The notes: a model not told the origin generated them from the letters alone. A DNA stretch of 64,000 nucleotides from Paulownia fortunei (GCA_019321725.1 CM033113.1:14508001-14572000), one strand, 5' to 3'; numbered from the stretch's first letter, positions 22,741 through 34,349 are shown. Numbers and translations are program-made.

Positions 22741-23041
22741 TTTTTCACTTTGGAGATAACACCATCAAACAACATTTTTTCTCCAATGGTTATACCTATG
22801 ATATTTTGTACTGTTAAAGATTTTGGGATAACTCCTAGAACTTTGATACCTCATACATGAGCAGAAATAGCAACACTCCCCTTTAACCCTAAACTGCCTC
22901 CCCCATATACTAAATGAATTTTTCTCTCTGCTAAAGTTATACAAGGTTATTGGCTGCCCATATAAACTCACAATTTTTTTCAAAATTAGATTCTCAAAAA
23001 ACACAAATACAATTGAATTTGTGAGTTGAAGAAACTTCCAT
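22741..23041 (-). pseudogene. LOG-like pseudogene, N-terminal part, in element B
   Basis: From an ATG at 23041 the minus strand reads MEVSSTHKFNCICVF, then a TGA where the family has Cys, then ESNFEKNCEFI. After a frameshift it reads LAERKIHLVYGGGSLGLKGS, GIKVLGVIPKSLTVQNI and IGITIGEK, ending abruptly at a LINE junction. The glycine-rich VYGGGSLGLKG motif is better kept than in element A. It occupies the same place as in A, just downstream of ORF X, and shares the flanking sequence and an A-rich run before the ATG. Only about the first 45% of the protein remains. Confidence 0.85.
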
Positions 23042-23306
23042 TTTTTTTAATTTTTATATTGCATGTCTTTTTCTTTTGTCAAAAAGGTTGAAAGTAAGGA
23101 CACACGCAAAATTTAAAAATTACCTATTTACATATGAATGTACATGTAGTTATGATTGTGACTCACATCTTCCTCTGGTTTTACGTCCAGTAATGGCTTA
23201 AACGCCCTCTATGGTCGATGATATGGTTCCCATCCAGTTTTCTTATAAATTGGCAAATAGGGTCTTTTAATATCAGATTCCCAAGACTATAAAGCTCATA
23301 TTCATT
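23042..23306 (-). other. Spacer between ORF X and LOG in element B
   Basis: It starts with the frameshifted C-terminal continuation of ORF X (reading LLDVKPEEDVSHNHNYMYIH), then a noncoding T-rich and A-rich leader up to the LOG ATG. It matches 15840-16159 in element A. Confidence 0.55.
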
Positions 23307-23765
23307 TCAAAAATGATCCCATAAATTAGGAATTGTACGTTGTACCAATCCATATGAATGCGTCTCAAGAGTCAATATAATGTGATCTAAAGACTCCTTA
23401 CTCACTCCATCCATAATGAATTTAAGTTTATCTTCTCGATTTTTAGAGACCATTCCTAAAAAATGATACTTTTTGTTGCAAGTCCATCTAGCACAATTGT
23501 GATAAATTTTTATTTTTTTCGCCTTTCGTTTTTTTGAATATGTACTTTTACCAAAACCAGGTATGTGTCTAGTAAGCAAATCTGGAAACTCATGTGAAAA
23601 CTCACCTGCTCTTACCTTTACTTCAATTATCCATTGTATGTCCTCTGGGATGCCTTTGTGCATAAGCATCCTCAATCTTTCAATCCTTATTTTATAAATT
23701 TTCAAAAATGCATTTTTAGGAAGAAAAGAAAATTGTTTCTTAAGAGTTAGAAAAATGTCACCCAT
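23307..23765 (-). CDS. ORF X: unknown protein encoded between pol and LOG
   Basis: The open frame runs back to 23825. I prefer the ATG at 23765 (MGDIFLTLKKQFSFLPKNAF) because the frame upstream is a hydrophobic run and a TATA-like box lies only about 25 bases before the outer ATG. The frame codes about 152 residues and is rich in Lys, Ile and His. It has a basic run STYSKKRKAKKIKIYHNCAR followed by C..K..YH residues that could bind metal. The C-terminal part ends SYGLVQRTIPNLWDHF and then a stop, beyond which homology to element A continues in shifted frames. So even this copy is probably truncated. No family is recognised. It occupies the env-like position of Athila elements; a domesticated or captured host sequence is the alternative. 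Confidence 0.5.
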   Translation of the reverse strand: MGDIFLTLKKQFSFLPKNAFLKIYKIRIERLRMLMHKGIPEDIQWIIEVKVRAGEFSHEFPDLLTRHIPGFGKSTYSKKRKAKKIKIYHNCARWTCNKKYHFLGMVSKNREDKLKFIMDGVSKESLDHIILTLETHSYGLVQRTIPNLWDHF

Positions 23766-23850
23766 TTTGAAAAGAACAAGAAAAGATAATGAGAAAAGCA
23801 AAGAAAATTTGTACAAAGATTTCAATTATTTGGGAAACTGACAAGTCCGA

Positions 23851-23858
23851 CTTTTATA
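23851..23858 (-). promoter_or_regulatory. TATA-like box upstream of ORF X
   Basis: The minus strand reads TATAAAAG shortly before the ORF X frame. The element A equivalent is CTATTAAAG. It could promote a separate transcript for ORF X and LOG; this is inference only. Confidence 0.3.
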
Positions 23859-23959
23859 GCCACGGAGTACTGTTATCCGCCACTTAATTGGAAAAAGAAA
23901 AAAATAATAAAATAAAAGAAAGAAAAAAAAACTTTCACAACAAATTAAGTCAGAGAAAA

Positions 23960-25224
23960 TGAGTATATACAACACTGATCATAACAAGAGTTAGAAAGAA
24001 AAAGAATTTCCTCTTGTGAAAATTGATTTTCTAGAAGTGATTTAACTTTCTGTCCCTTTACTTTGAATATGTTACTATTTCTAGGATTCTCAATGTTAAT
24101 TGCCCCTTAAGGATATATTTTTTTTACAACAAAAGGACCACTCCACCTTGATATCAATTTTCCAAGAAATAAATGCAATCGAGAATTATAAAGCAAAACC
24201 TTTTGACCAACCTCAAATATTTTTCTTGAAATTTTATTATCATGAAAATCTTTGATTCTTGCTTTATAAACTTTATAATTCTCATATGCATCATTTCTCA
24301 GTTCTTGAAGTTCATTTATTTGTAATTTGCGAAATTTTCAAGCTTCATCAAGATTGAAGTTAAACATTTTGATTGCCCAATAAGCTTTATGTTCAAGTTC
24401 AATAGGTAAATGACAAGGTTTTCCATAAATTATTCTGTAAGGAGACATGCCTAATAATGTTTTGAAAGCAATTCTATATGCCCAAAATATATCAGTAAGT
24501 CTAAGAGACCAATCTATACTGTTTGGGTTAACTATTTTCTCCATAATTTATTTTATCTCCCTACTTGCAAGTTCAACTTGTTCATTTGTCTGAGGGTGAT
24601 AAGGGGTTGCAACATTTATATATGATTCCATATTTCCTCATTAAATTTCTAAAAACTTTGTTACAAAAATATTTGCCCCCATCACTAATAATAGATATAG
24701 GAATTCCAAATCGACTTAAATATTTTTTTTCAAAAAATTTATCACTATTTTGTGATCATTGTTTTGACAAGGAATTGCCTCGATCTATTTTGAAACATAA
24801 TATATGGCAACCAATATGTAAAGAAAACCAAATGATAATAGAAATGGTCCATAAAATCAATACCCCAATAGTCAAAGATTTCAATCACTAGGATAGGGTG
24901 TAGGGGCATCATATTTCTCTTTGAAAGGGACCCTAACTTTTGACAATTTTCATAACTTTTGTAGAAAGTGTAAGTGTCTTTGAAAAGACTTGGCCAATAC
25001 AATCCACAATGCAAGATTTTTGCAGCAGTTTTCTTTATAGAAAAATGACCACCACATGCTTCTGAATGACAAAAATTGATAATATTACCTATCTCATTGT
25101 CAGGTACACATCTTTGAAATATTTGATTCGGACAATATTTGAATAGGTATGGATCATCCCAATAAAAGTTTTTAACCTTAGTCAAAAACATCTTTTTGTC
25201 TTGAGAGTTCCAATGTGATGACAT
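23960..25224 (-). pseudogene. Athila-like integrase remnant
   Basis: The minus strand begins with a recognisable HHCC-type zinc region: ACGGHFSIKKTAAKILHCGL, YWPSLFKDTYTFYKSYENC. The first Cys of the distal pair appears replaced by Ser. WGIDFMDHF marks the start of the DDE core. The distal part reads [38 protein letters not shown] and [14 protein letters not shown] (24338-24544), then [16 protein letters not shown] and SRWSGPF near the end of pol. Frameshifts separate these blocks. In an intact element this enzyme would insert the cDNA; it cannot work here. Confidence 0.85.
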
Positions 25225-25916
25225 CCTTCTTGTTACAAGAAAATTAACAATGTCAGCAAATCAAGGTAAAATAGAAACATTAAATAGTTGTTCATCAAGG
25301 AAAGTATCATTAATAGGTGTGGATTGAAATGAGTCATCACAAGGAAGTCTCGATAAATAATCAGCCACCATATTCTCTACTCTTTTTTTATCTCGAATCG
25401 TAATATTAAATTCCTGAAGTAAGAGAATCCACCTAATTAGTCTTGGTTTAACATCCTTTTTTGAAAAAAGATATTTCAAAGTTGCATGATTACTAAAAAC
25501 AACAACTGTTGAGCCAACAAGATAAGATCGAAATTTGTCCAATGCAAAAACTACAACAAGTAATTCTTTTTCAGTTATTGTATAATTCAATTGAGCACCA
25601 TTTAAAGTTTTACTTGCATAGTAAATAACATATGGTTTCTTATCTTTTCTTTCTCCCAAGACAACTCCAACAACATAATCACTAGCATCACATATTATTT
25701 CAAAAGGTAAAGTCCAATCTGGAGGCTGCATGATTAGAGCAGATGTAAGTATGCTTTTAAGCTTAACAAAAGCATTTTCACAATTTTCAGTCCACTCAAA
25801 AATAGTGTCTTTTGTTAGAAGATTATACAAAGGTTTAGATATTATACTAAAATTTTTGATAAATCTTCTATGAAAACCAGCATGTGTTAGTTGTCTTCTA
25901 ACTTCTATACGTCTAG
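25225..25916 (-). pseudogene. Athila-like RNase H and RT C-terminal part
   Basis: The frame 25261-25923 reads [120 protein letters not shown] and [13 protein letters not shown]. This is the complete RT connection and RNase H order of Athila and other gypsy elements, with the catalytic-type D of CDASDY and the E of TEKE visible. It is the longest undamaged stretch of element B. The part encoding the upstream palm is separated from it by a copia insertion (25917-26332). Confidence 0.88.
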
Positions 25917-26332
25917 AACGCAACCTTGTGGCAATCGTCCATCGTCACGACCATACTTAGGTCATGGACAGATTTGTGGCATTCAAGGACACATGACCAA
26001 GTGATGTCCATCGTTCTAGTTAGTGCTCGCATAGTCATCCAACACACTTTCCATGCCGCCACCTCGTAATCCTTCCATACCTTGGCAACCTTAGGCTCAT
26101 TTTGCTACGATCATCACTAACAACAATCCTACATTGCTGCTTGATAGTGGCGCATCTCATTATGTCATAGCAGACAACATATCCCTTCATACACCTTACA
26201 CTGGCACCGATAATGTTATGATTGGTGAAGGCACGGGTCCCTCTATAACTCACCTTAGTTAACATTAAAAGATGCCCTTTGTGTACCAAACATGAAAAAT
26301 AATTTAATTTTGATTTCACAATTTTGCACTAC
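25917..26332 (+). mobile_element. Ty1/copia gag-protease fragment inserted in gypsy RT
   Basis: Plus-strand frames give a zinc knuckle (GQICGIQGHMTKxC) and then PTLLLDSGASHYVIADN, the copia protease active site. LHTPYTGTDNVMIGEGTG, SITHLS and a frameshifted LCTKHEK-like segment follow. It lies in reverse orientation to the surrounding gypsy RT, which resumes on each side at an EVxR motif. It has no LTR. It may be an ectopic cDNA piece or a repair filler. Confidence 0.85.
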
Positions 26333-27036
26333 TAATAACCTCATTCACAGTCTTTGGTGTTGAAAAATTGATAATTAACTCAATTTTAGATTTGTCAACC
26401 TTAATACCTTCTGATGAAATAATGTGTCCAAAAACAATACCACTTGTTACTAGGAAATGACATTTCTCCCAGTTGAGCACAATATTCTTTTCTTCACACT
26501 TGATCAAAACATTTTCTAAGTTAGATAAGCAATCATCAAATGAATTACCAAAAATAGAAAATCATCCATAAAAACTTAGCATTACATAATCCAAAAGGTA
26601 TCCTTGGATATGCAAAAGTACCAAAATGACATGTAAAAGTTGTTTTCTCTTGATCTTCAAGTACAAATACAATTTGATTATACCCAAAATATCCATCTAA
26701 AAAGCAATAAAATTCATGTCCCACAACTCTTTCTAAAATTTGATCCATGAAAGGTAATGGAAAATGATCTTTTCTAGTAACTGAGTTGAGTTTTCTATAG
26801 TTAATGCACGTTCGCCAACCAGTAACAGTCCTAGTTGGAATTGCTTCATTATTCTCATTCTTGACTATAGTAACTCCAGATTTCTTAGGTACAACTTGAG
26901 TAGGACTTACCCATTTACTATTAGAAATAGTATAAATGATTCAATTATCTAAGAGTTTAATGACTTCATTTCTCACTACTTCTTTCATATTAGGATTTAG
27001 CCTTTATTGCATTTCTCTAGAAGGTTTAGCATTTTT
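26333..27036 (-). pseudogene. Athila-like RT palm remnant
   Basis: Minus-strand pieces in order: KWVSPTQVVPKKSG (near 26900), RTVTGWRTCINYRKLNSVTR, FMDQILERVVGHEFYCFLDG, GYNQIVFVLEDQEKTTFTCH, FGTFAYPRIPFGLCNA, a shifted FMDDFLF catalytic box, then EKCHFLVTSGIVFGHIISS and KIELIINFSTPKTVNEV. The sequence normally found between FGLCNA and the catalytic Asp pair is shortened by a deletion. The order and motifs match Athila RT. Confidence 0.85.
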
Positions 27037-27729
27037 CTATAGATAGATGAACCAAGTCTCCAAAGAATCTGAAGAGTTAGTGGTAGTAACGTATTTATGA
27101 ACAAGTTTTTCAATTGAATCCACTTCTTGTACTTCGACATCTTCTGCAGGTGGCTTACAAGCATTAAACACATTTAGTTTCAAAGTCATATTTCCAAATG
27201 ATAACTTCAAAATACCATTCCTACAATTGATCAAAGCATTTGAAGTTGTAAGAAAAGAACGACCCAAAATGATAGGAATTTGTGTATGTGTTTGTGCAAC
27301 AGGCTCTGTGTCCAAACTAATGAAATCAACTAGAAAGTAAAACTTATCAATTTGTACCAACATATCTTCTAATATTCCCTTTGGAACTTTAATCGAACAG
27401 TCAGCTAGTTGGAGTACAACATAAGTTGTTTTAAGTTCTCCCAAACCTAACTGTTCATAAACTAAGAAAGGTAGAAGATTTACTCTAGCACTAAGATCAA
27501 GCAAAGCACGCTCTATTCTAGTGTTTCCTATGATACATGAAATGGTTGGACAACTTGGATCTTTGTACTTGGGTAGAGTGAATTGTTGAATGACTGAACT
27601 AACACTTTCAGTTAAAAATGCCTTCTTTTGTACATGATGTTTTCTTTTGATTGTACACAAATCTTTCAAAAAATTGGCATAAGGTGGAACTTGCTTGATT
27701 GCATCCAACAATGGAATATTAATCTTCAC
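27037..27729 (-). pseudogene. Athila-like protease remnant of element B
   Basis: A 230-residue frame with FLKDLCTIKRKHHVQKKAFL, KYKDPSCPTISCIIGNTRIE, RALLDLSARVNLLPF, YEQLGLGELKTTYVVLQLAD, VDFISLDTEP, IPIILGRSFLTTSNALINCR and NGILKLSFGNMTLKLNVF. This is the gypsy retropepsin fold order. The active site, normally D-(L)-G-A-S, reads DLSAR, so the enzyme is inactivated. It lies between gag (upstream, higher coordinates) and RT. Confidence 0.85.
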
Positions 27730-28946
27730 TTGTTTAAAAATTTCAAAAATTTCAGCATTTGAGTTTAATTTTGAAGTTGCCTACAATCTTTGAGGAAAGG
27801 GTGCTGGAGGTAAATATTTTTCTTTTTTATCATTTTCAAACTTACCTTCATCATCAAGGCTATTTTCATTCTTCATTTTTGGAGGTGGATTAGAAACTTT
27901 CTCCTTAGGATGAATAATCTTATCAATAATCTTTCCATTCCGACGAGTTGTGACTAAATTAGCCTTCATGACTAAATTTTCACTTGAAGAAGAAACATGA
28001 CACTAAGTGGAAGGATTAGGTTAAGGTTGAGCAAGAAATTTACCTTTTTCATGAGTACGCAAAGAAGCTGTCAGTGTTGAAAGTGTGCTTCTGATCTCAT
28101 AGATAGCTTGTGAAGTCTGATTATTAATATTTATTTATTCTTGCAAAAATGCTTGCAAAGTCTCCTCAATAGATTTTGTATGTGGAGCTGGATAAGAATG
28201 AAAGTTAGGTGGTTTTTGTGAATGCAATGGTTGGGCATGGTTATTATCTCACCAACTAAAATTGGGATGATTTATCCATTGTGGATTGTAAGTTTTAGAA
28301 TATGGAGAATGGAAAGGTTTTTTGAATGTGTTCATGAAATTTGCTTGCACTGGAATGTTTGGACATTCATTGTTGGAGTGCCCCAAAAGTTCCATGGCTT
28401 TTTTGAATGTCTACTACAAATTTCTTCCTCTTGCACAAATTTGATTTCCTTTAATTTTTTAAGTTACATGGATTTAACTTTTCTTGTTAAACTAGCAAGT
28501 CTAGCATTTAGATTATCTTATTGGTTAAGGTAATATTTTCCTTTATTACTATTAGCAAGAATAGATCTAATAGAACCTTCGAAAGAATTAACACTATGCA
28601 ATGATTGAGAGTTTTCTATCAAATGATCTAGATATTCTAGGGCTTCATTATGTTATTTATCAAGAAACTCATCATTACACATTGTTTCAACAAATTATTT
28701 TGTTTCAAGAGTTAATCCTTCACAAAAGAAACTAATTAAGTGCTATTTTTCCAAACCATGATATGGGCATAAATTCAACAAATCTTTAAATCTTTCCCAA
28801 CATTGAAAGAAAGCTTCATTAGAATTTTGAGAAAAATTTTGAATTTGTCTTTTCAAAGCATTAGTTTTATAAGTTGAAAAGATTTTTTTTCAAAAATTCA
28901 GCTTCATTTCTTGCTAAGTGCCAATTGACCTAGGTTTCAAAAATTA
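27730..28946 (-). pseudogene. Athila-like gag remnant of element B
   Basis: Minus-strand homologue of 11980-13545: a KFFPTHKTN-like capsid block near 28860, the SQSLHSVNSF-type linker near 28600, and the acidic linker PPPKMKNENSLDDEGKFEND (27840-27900). Several frameshifts are present. It lacks the SINE found in element A, so it preserves the empty site. Its 5' side joins LTR sequence directly at about 28946, so the primer site and gag start were deleted. Confidence 0.8.
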
Positions 28947-29758
28947 TCTCTTAACGTCAACACTTATTTATGGGATCAAGTATTTATGCACACCTTTGTC
29001 AACAACAAATCAAGATTTCATATTAGCAGTCAGTGGGGTAAAATCGTACAATAAACTAAATGAATCTAAGTATTTATTGTGCCATTGGAGATATATAAAT
29101 CAAGAATCACCACAAAATAAGTAGGGTTTAGATAAAAAATAAAAATAATAATACAACATATTTAAAATATTTTCTACCCTTATAACCATTGCTCTTCCTC
29201 CATTAAGAGGTTCAGCCTTATGAAATTTAGAAAGACGTAATAAAAGTAGCAAAGACTAAAAATATAAGAGAAACTAGAAAATGCATTTATATTACTACTA
29301 AAAAACTTACAATACTAGAAAACATACAAATTATAAAACTTAGCCTAAAGAAACCCTCTACCCCCCGCCCCCTCTTACAAGCTTAATACATAGCCTATTT
29401 ATAGCACTTGGAGTAAGCTAGAGGCTAAACAAATAATGGAGGGGTTAATCAAGTGGTATGCTAGTTGCCAAGAGTTGGTAAGTTGTTACACCAAGTTCTC
29501 ACCCACTGAATTGAATTGTATTGTTCGATCAGATACAGCAAGCCTTTGAAGATACATAAAGAATCAAAATTGTAGATCTTTTGATACTGATATATTTTCA
29601 TATACCTTTCGTCAAATTTGGCGATCAAATGAAGGAAATATAACCAAATTACCAAATCTTGTCTAAGAGCCATCCTTTAACAGCAGCAGCAACTTGTAGC
29701 CTATGCTTTTACTATTTTGACACATTTTCTCACCATCTTGTCTTCAGCAAACTTGTTT
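28947..29758 (-). repeat. Element B 5' LTR, downstream part
   Basis: Homologous to 18980-20090 of LTR A, but with one instead of three 178-bp units. A TATAAATAGG box reads on the minus strand at 29393-29402. It continues at 34350 once the nested LTRs are removed. The ORFs here are chance frames. Confidence 0.75.
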
Positions 29759-29763
29759 ATTAC

Positions 29764-31633
29764 TGATAAGTTAGTTTTATACCAATAATTCATACTTATT
29801 TTGATTATCATTTAGTTTGTTTTCAACTATTTTTGTTTGAAATCTTGTAGGTAATGACAATAAGAGAAGAAAATGGAAACATATAAAAAACTTGGTTGAA
29901 ATGTGAAGAATTCGAGTTATGGTGCTACTGATGGCAGTTTTCATATTTAAATCATATTTATTGGACCAAAATTCCTATCTCATTGATTATTGATCCATTG
30001 GAAAGCCAAGAGATATATCTATAACTTCTATGTTTACCATAAAATCCAATTCAGTTAATGTCAATGAGAAACACTGTGTTTAAAAGTTAGCACTGGGCTG
30101 CAGGTTTCTGGTACGATACATCTTAGTATTTCAGGAATAACTCAAGCCACCGATGTCCTATTCAATTGATTCAAGTGCTTATGGAACGACAAGACATAGA
30201 GTTACAATTCATTAGAAGAATCAAAATCTAATTCAGCTTATAAAGAGGTACAAAAATTAGTTTCAATAGGCTATACATTGTCAAAATGCTAAAATTGAGC
30301 TACCAAGACAGAATGCCCGGTGCCTAAGCGCTATCCAAAGCTTCCAAGACAGAATGCACAGGGCCTAGGCATTGTTATTCCATGCCTAGGCACTGCCCTT
30401 CCAACAAAAAAGAAATTGATGTAATTTTTTAGCGACAAGTGGCAATGGATCACAAATTTTGGCATTTTTATGAGATATACACATTAGATACACCTATACA
30501 TCATTACCCATGTGATGCTCTAGTGGACACACTACATTGGTGGAGAGAAGAAGGAGAAAAAGCCAAGAAAAGGGGAAGAATTTTAGGTTCCTTTTGAAAA
30601 TCCAAGAAAAGTGAGGATTTTTAGATTTCTTTTGAAGAAAAGCCAAGAAAAGTGGAAAAATTTCAGGATTTCTTTTGGAAGACTCCTGGAGAGAAGTTTA
30701 AAAGGGTAAGATCAACATCAACCAAGGAGAGAGGAGGATTGGTTCTTGAAACCAAAGAAGGTCATTGGGTGCTTAGAGACAAGACCCATTCCATTATCTG
30801 CAATTGAAGACAAGGAGTTATTCTTGGAGACAAGGAGAGCTTCAACCATTCCTTCCACTTCACAAATTGGTGAAAATTTTTCATGTTTTTTCTTAATTTT
30901 TTTTTTGAAGTTGTATTCATCCATGGTGAACTAAACATTTTCTAGAGGATGATGTAACCTTATTTGATCATATGTTTTGAATTCCAAATAATATAAGTTC
31001 AAGTTCTTCATCTTGTTTGTGTTATCTTATTTAGTATTTCATCTTGATTAATTGATTACTAATTGAGATTGTTTGACTTATGAAATTTGGCACTCGAGAG
31101 AGGAAATTTTATACATGATCATAGGGATAACACAACCTAGGAATCATAGAGTTGAGAAGCTTATGAAACCTTTGAAGTTTTGAAGAAGAATTCATTGAAC
31201 TTTTGTAGAGTTTTATTCTTGAATTTTTATAGAGATATCGAAATTCATGTTAGAACTCATAGTCAATTCGACACTCGAGAGAGGGAATTGATGAGCTTAG
31301 GAAGTTTTAACTTACATGTGTTGTTGACTTGAATTGATATATTTTGGAAGGAAGAACATAGGTGATAATTAGGTGAGTCATTTCTCTAGAATATCTTGTT
31401 CATAAGGTGTTTGTTATATTATTTTTATAAACTCCATTCTTGTCTATGCATTTTTATCTTACTTTACTTTGTTTTCCAATCATCATTCGATCTTCTAGAT
31501 AAAATTAGGACTATTTGAACTATGATACTTAATGCAATTTTTTATTACAATCCTTGTAGATACGATACTCATCTCACCGTTGTATTAAAACTTGACACCG
31601 TTCACTTGTGGTTAGCAAAATATTTCACGAACA
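29764..31633 (+). repeat. Solo LTR of a second Athila-like family
   Basis: It starts TGATAAGTTAGTTTTATACC and ends CACGAACA. A perfect 5-bp duplication, ATTAC, flanks it (29759-29763 and 31634-31638). Internal CACTCGAGAGAGG motifs at about 31092 and 31270 resemble those in Athila LTRs. It interrupts the 5' LTR of element B. The small frames at 30718-30934 carry no recognisable protein. Confidence 0.85.
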
Positions 31634-31643
31634 ATTACATATC

Positions 31644-34344
31644 TGTGATACCCGAGCCTTTCACTACTCATATGGCCAAATATGATTCATGCATTATATG
31701 TTAATTGTGTGTTATTTGCATTGATATTGACATTATATAATTTATTTTATTTTATACGGCGTTCTTAATCATTAAACTTAATTTTGAAGCTTTCGCACGG
31801 TATTGATTATCGAATTCCCTAACCTAAATGGTAAATTCTACATTGGGATAAGAAGAAAATTAGGTATCAATATGATGAATATTACTAAGTTACCCGTTAT
31901 AATTTTTAGAAGTGTTAAAAGTGTCACTAGTAAGTTTATACGGTTTAATTTGATTTGATCAAGTTATTTCAATAGTATATATTTGTCAATTAACATAATT
32001 GGAATATTGGACATGATATAATATGATTTAAGTGTCATATTACAAGGTCCATATGTGCATATGATTTTAGAAATGCAAACATGTCAAGTATTTAAGAATC
32101 GGATGCTAATCGGTTTCGAGATTGAATGAACGGTTAAAAAATTAGGGTAGAATTTATTATTCGATCATACGGAAATTAAAATAGGTTGTAAATATATAAA
32201 TCAATAATGAGAAACACTAGAGTACAACTGTATAAGATGTGTGTAACATCAGATTTGAACCACCACTTGACACCTCAAGCCTTGCCACCCCAAGCTTTGC
32301 CATATCAAGCTACCACCTCAGCCTTTCTTCATATCTATCCTTGAACCATGACCAAAAACTATTTTCTGAGATATTTTACCTCCAAAACCTCCATATGAAA
32401 TTTTAGAAGTTGCTCCCAAGTGAGTTCCAAGTGACGAAAAAGTGAAGGACGCAAAGGGAAGTAAGGAGGAGCAAGTAGAGACTTAAAATTCTGCATAGGT
32501 GAGCTCAACCTATGTTTTGATTTTAATTCTTAAATTGTTTGAGGGTTTATCATTTTCAAATAATCTATTATTATTTATAATCATGTTAGGATGTTATCTG
32601 TGGTCTTATAATTAACAAAAGAAGGATTTTTAGTTGCAAAAACCCAATAGAAATCACTAGGGACAGAAATTGTACACTTGGTGGTTTTTGTTTTTAAAGC
32701 TTTATACATGTATAATAACTTGATTAAAACCTAAATATTTCACCATATATGTATTTATATATGATTTTAGGTGATGTATGTAAGTTCGGAGAGGTTATAA
32801 ATTGAAATATGGTTTGATTTTTGAAGAGAGACCCAAAACTGTCATGATAGAATTTATAATTTCTGTGCTGTGATAATTGGGCTGGTTTTCTAAGGTAAAT
32901 CAGTTATTTTAGGACATTATAAAATATGGTTACATTTCTCTACATGTTATATAAGTGTGATAAAATTTTGGGAGTGATTGGATATGCTTAAGGATGTCAA
33001 AGTTAGCATGCAACTAAATTGCACAGCAGAAAAATGTGAAAATATGAATCTGTCCCATTCGATCACTTAACATGTTTCAATCTATACATGTTGCTATTGA
33101 GTATTAACAATTAGGTACATGCTATTAGAGTTATAATACTTCAATTACATGATGTTTTTATGTATTTAAGATAAGAAATTGAGGTATTTGAAGGACTATA
33201 TTGGGTTCTACTTTGTGAAAGCTTGATTGTTAGCTAAATAGCTTGGTGTTTAAGATCTTAGTATGAGATTTTGTATGCCAAATTGGGAATGGTGCTTGAT
33301 GTTGGGTAATATTACAGTCTATCTTACATCTAAGGTTGGAGAGGAATACTAAACAAATTTAGACTAAGCCACCAACCAAGTGAAAGGTAAGTAAAGATTC
33401 ATTTGCAACCACAATGCATAGGCATGGTAGATGTGTTAATTATATGTAATATCATAAATCATATGTGCATTGTAGAGGGCTCTCCATTGAGCATACATAC
33501 ATAGGCATTGTTATTGGCACGTGCATCCATCATATACGAGCATTGTGATAAATCTTGCATTGTACGACATGATTCTGAGAAAGAAAAATATTTTGCTGAC
33601 CACTACTAGTGCACCGAAGCATGCATGGATTTGCATGGTTTTATGCATGGATTTGTAGGTTCACGTGCGTGGATTTACATGCGTATGAGTATGCATGGAT
33701 ATGCATGCTTATATGATTATTGACCATTGGATTATGGAAGTGTACAGAGCTCTTTTTCGGTGCATGGGATAGTAGCATTGGTCAGGGGCCCAAGAAAAAA
33801 ATAATTTTGAGAGAAATATTTTGATGTATAAAATTACATTGTGCGCATAGCATTTTGAGATGCATGACTTAATATTGTGGATTATTCTTTGACATGCATA
33901 ATCTTTACTTTCTGAGTATTAGCTCATATAGTTTATGCATTGTAGGTGAGTACGACGATGCTTGAAGCATCTTTTACTATCTGGGTGGCTGTTGGAGCTC
34001 TTGCAGGTGTCTGAAAGAGTGTGTACATGGATGACGACCTATCGAGCTATTTTGTTGATTTGTTATATTTTGAGTTTGTTGTATTATATTTTTAAACTAG
34101 TACTATATTTCGCTTTTAAAACTTTACTATAAATAAGTATGTAAATATTATGGTCATTGAGGGTGTTGTGCTTTTATATAAATACTGATCCTGCTATATA
34201 CATGACATGTGTGAGAAAGTGTTTTAAACAGGGTTGTGCATGTAAGAAGTGATTTATCTTTTCTTAAAGTGTTATACACGTATACACAAGCTCTATTATG
34301 TTAAATTATACTATATATCTAGTTGTTGAGTAGTGGGTGTTACA
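31644..34344 (+). repeat. Solo Tekay/Del-like LTR with target-site duplication
   Basis: It starts TGTGATACCC and ends GGGTGTTACA. A perfect ATATC duplication flanks it (31639-31643 and 34345-34349). At 2701 bp it is one of the most complete LTRs of the family here. It contains a cluster of CATGCATGG motifs at 33619-33712. It sits five bases beyond the ATTAC duplication of the preceding solo LTR. Confidence 0.92.
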
Positions 34345-34349
34345 ATATC

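Noticed and set aside
26035..26319. A 94-residue minus-strand frame in the middle of gypsy RT
   Set aside because: It is the antisense shadow of the copia gag-protease fragment on the plus strand.
30718..30934. Overlapping frames on both strands in the solo LTR, one with a candidate protein-like composition
   Set aside because: They lie inside an LTR bounded by a perfect target-site duplication and show no known domain.
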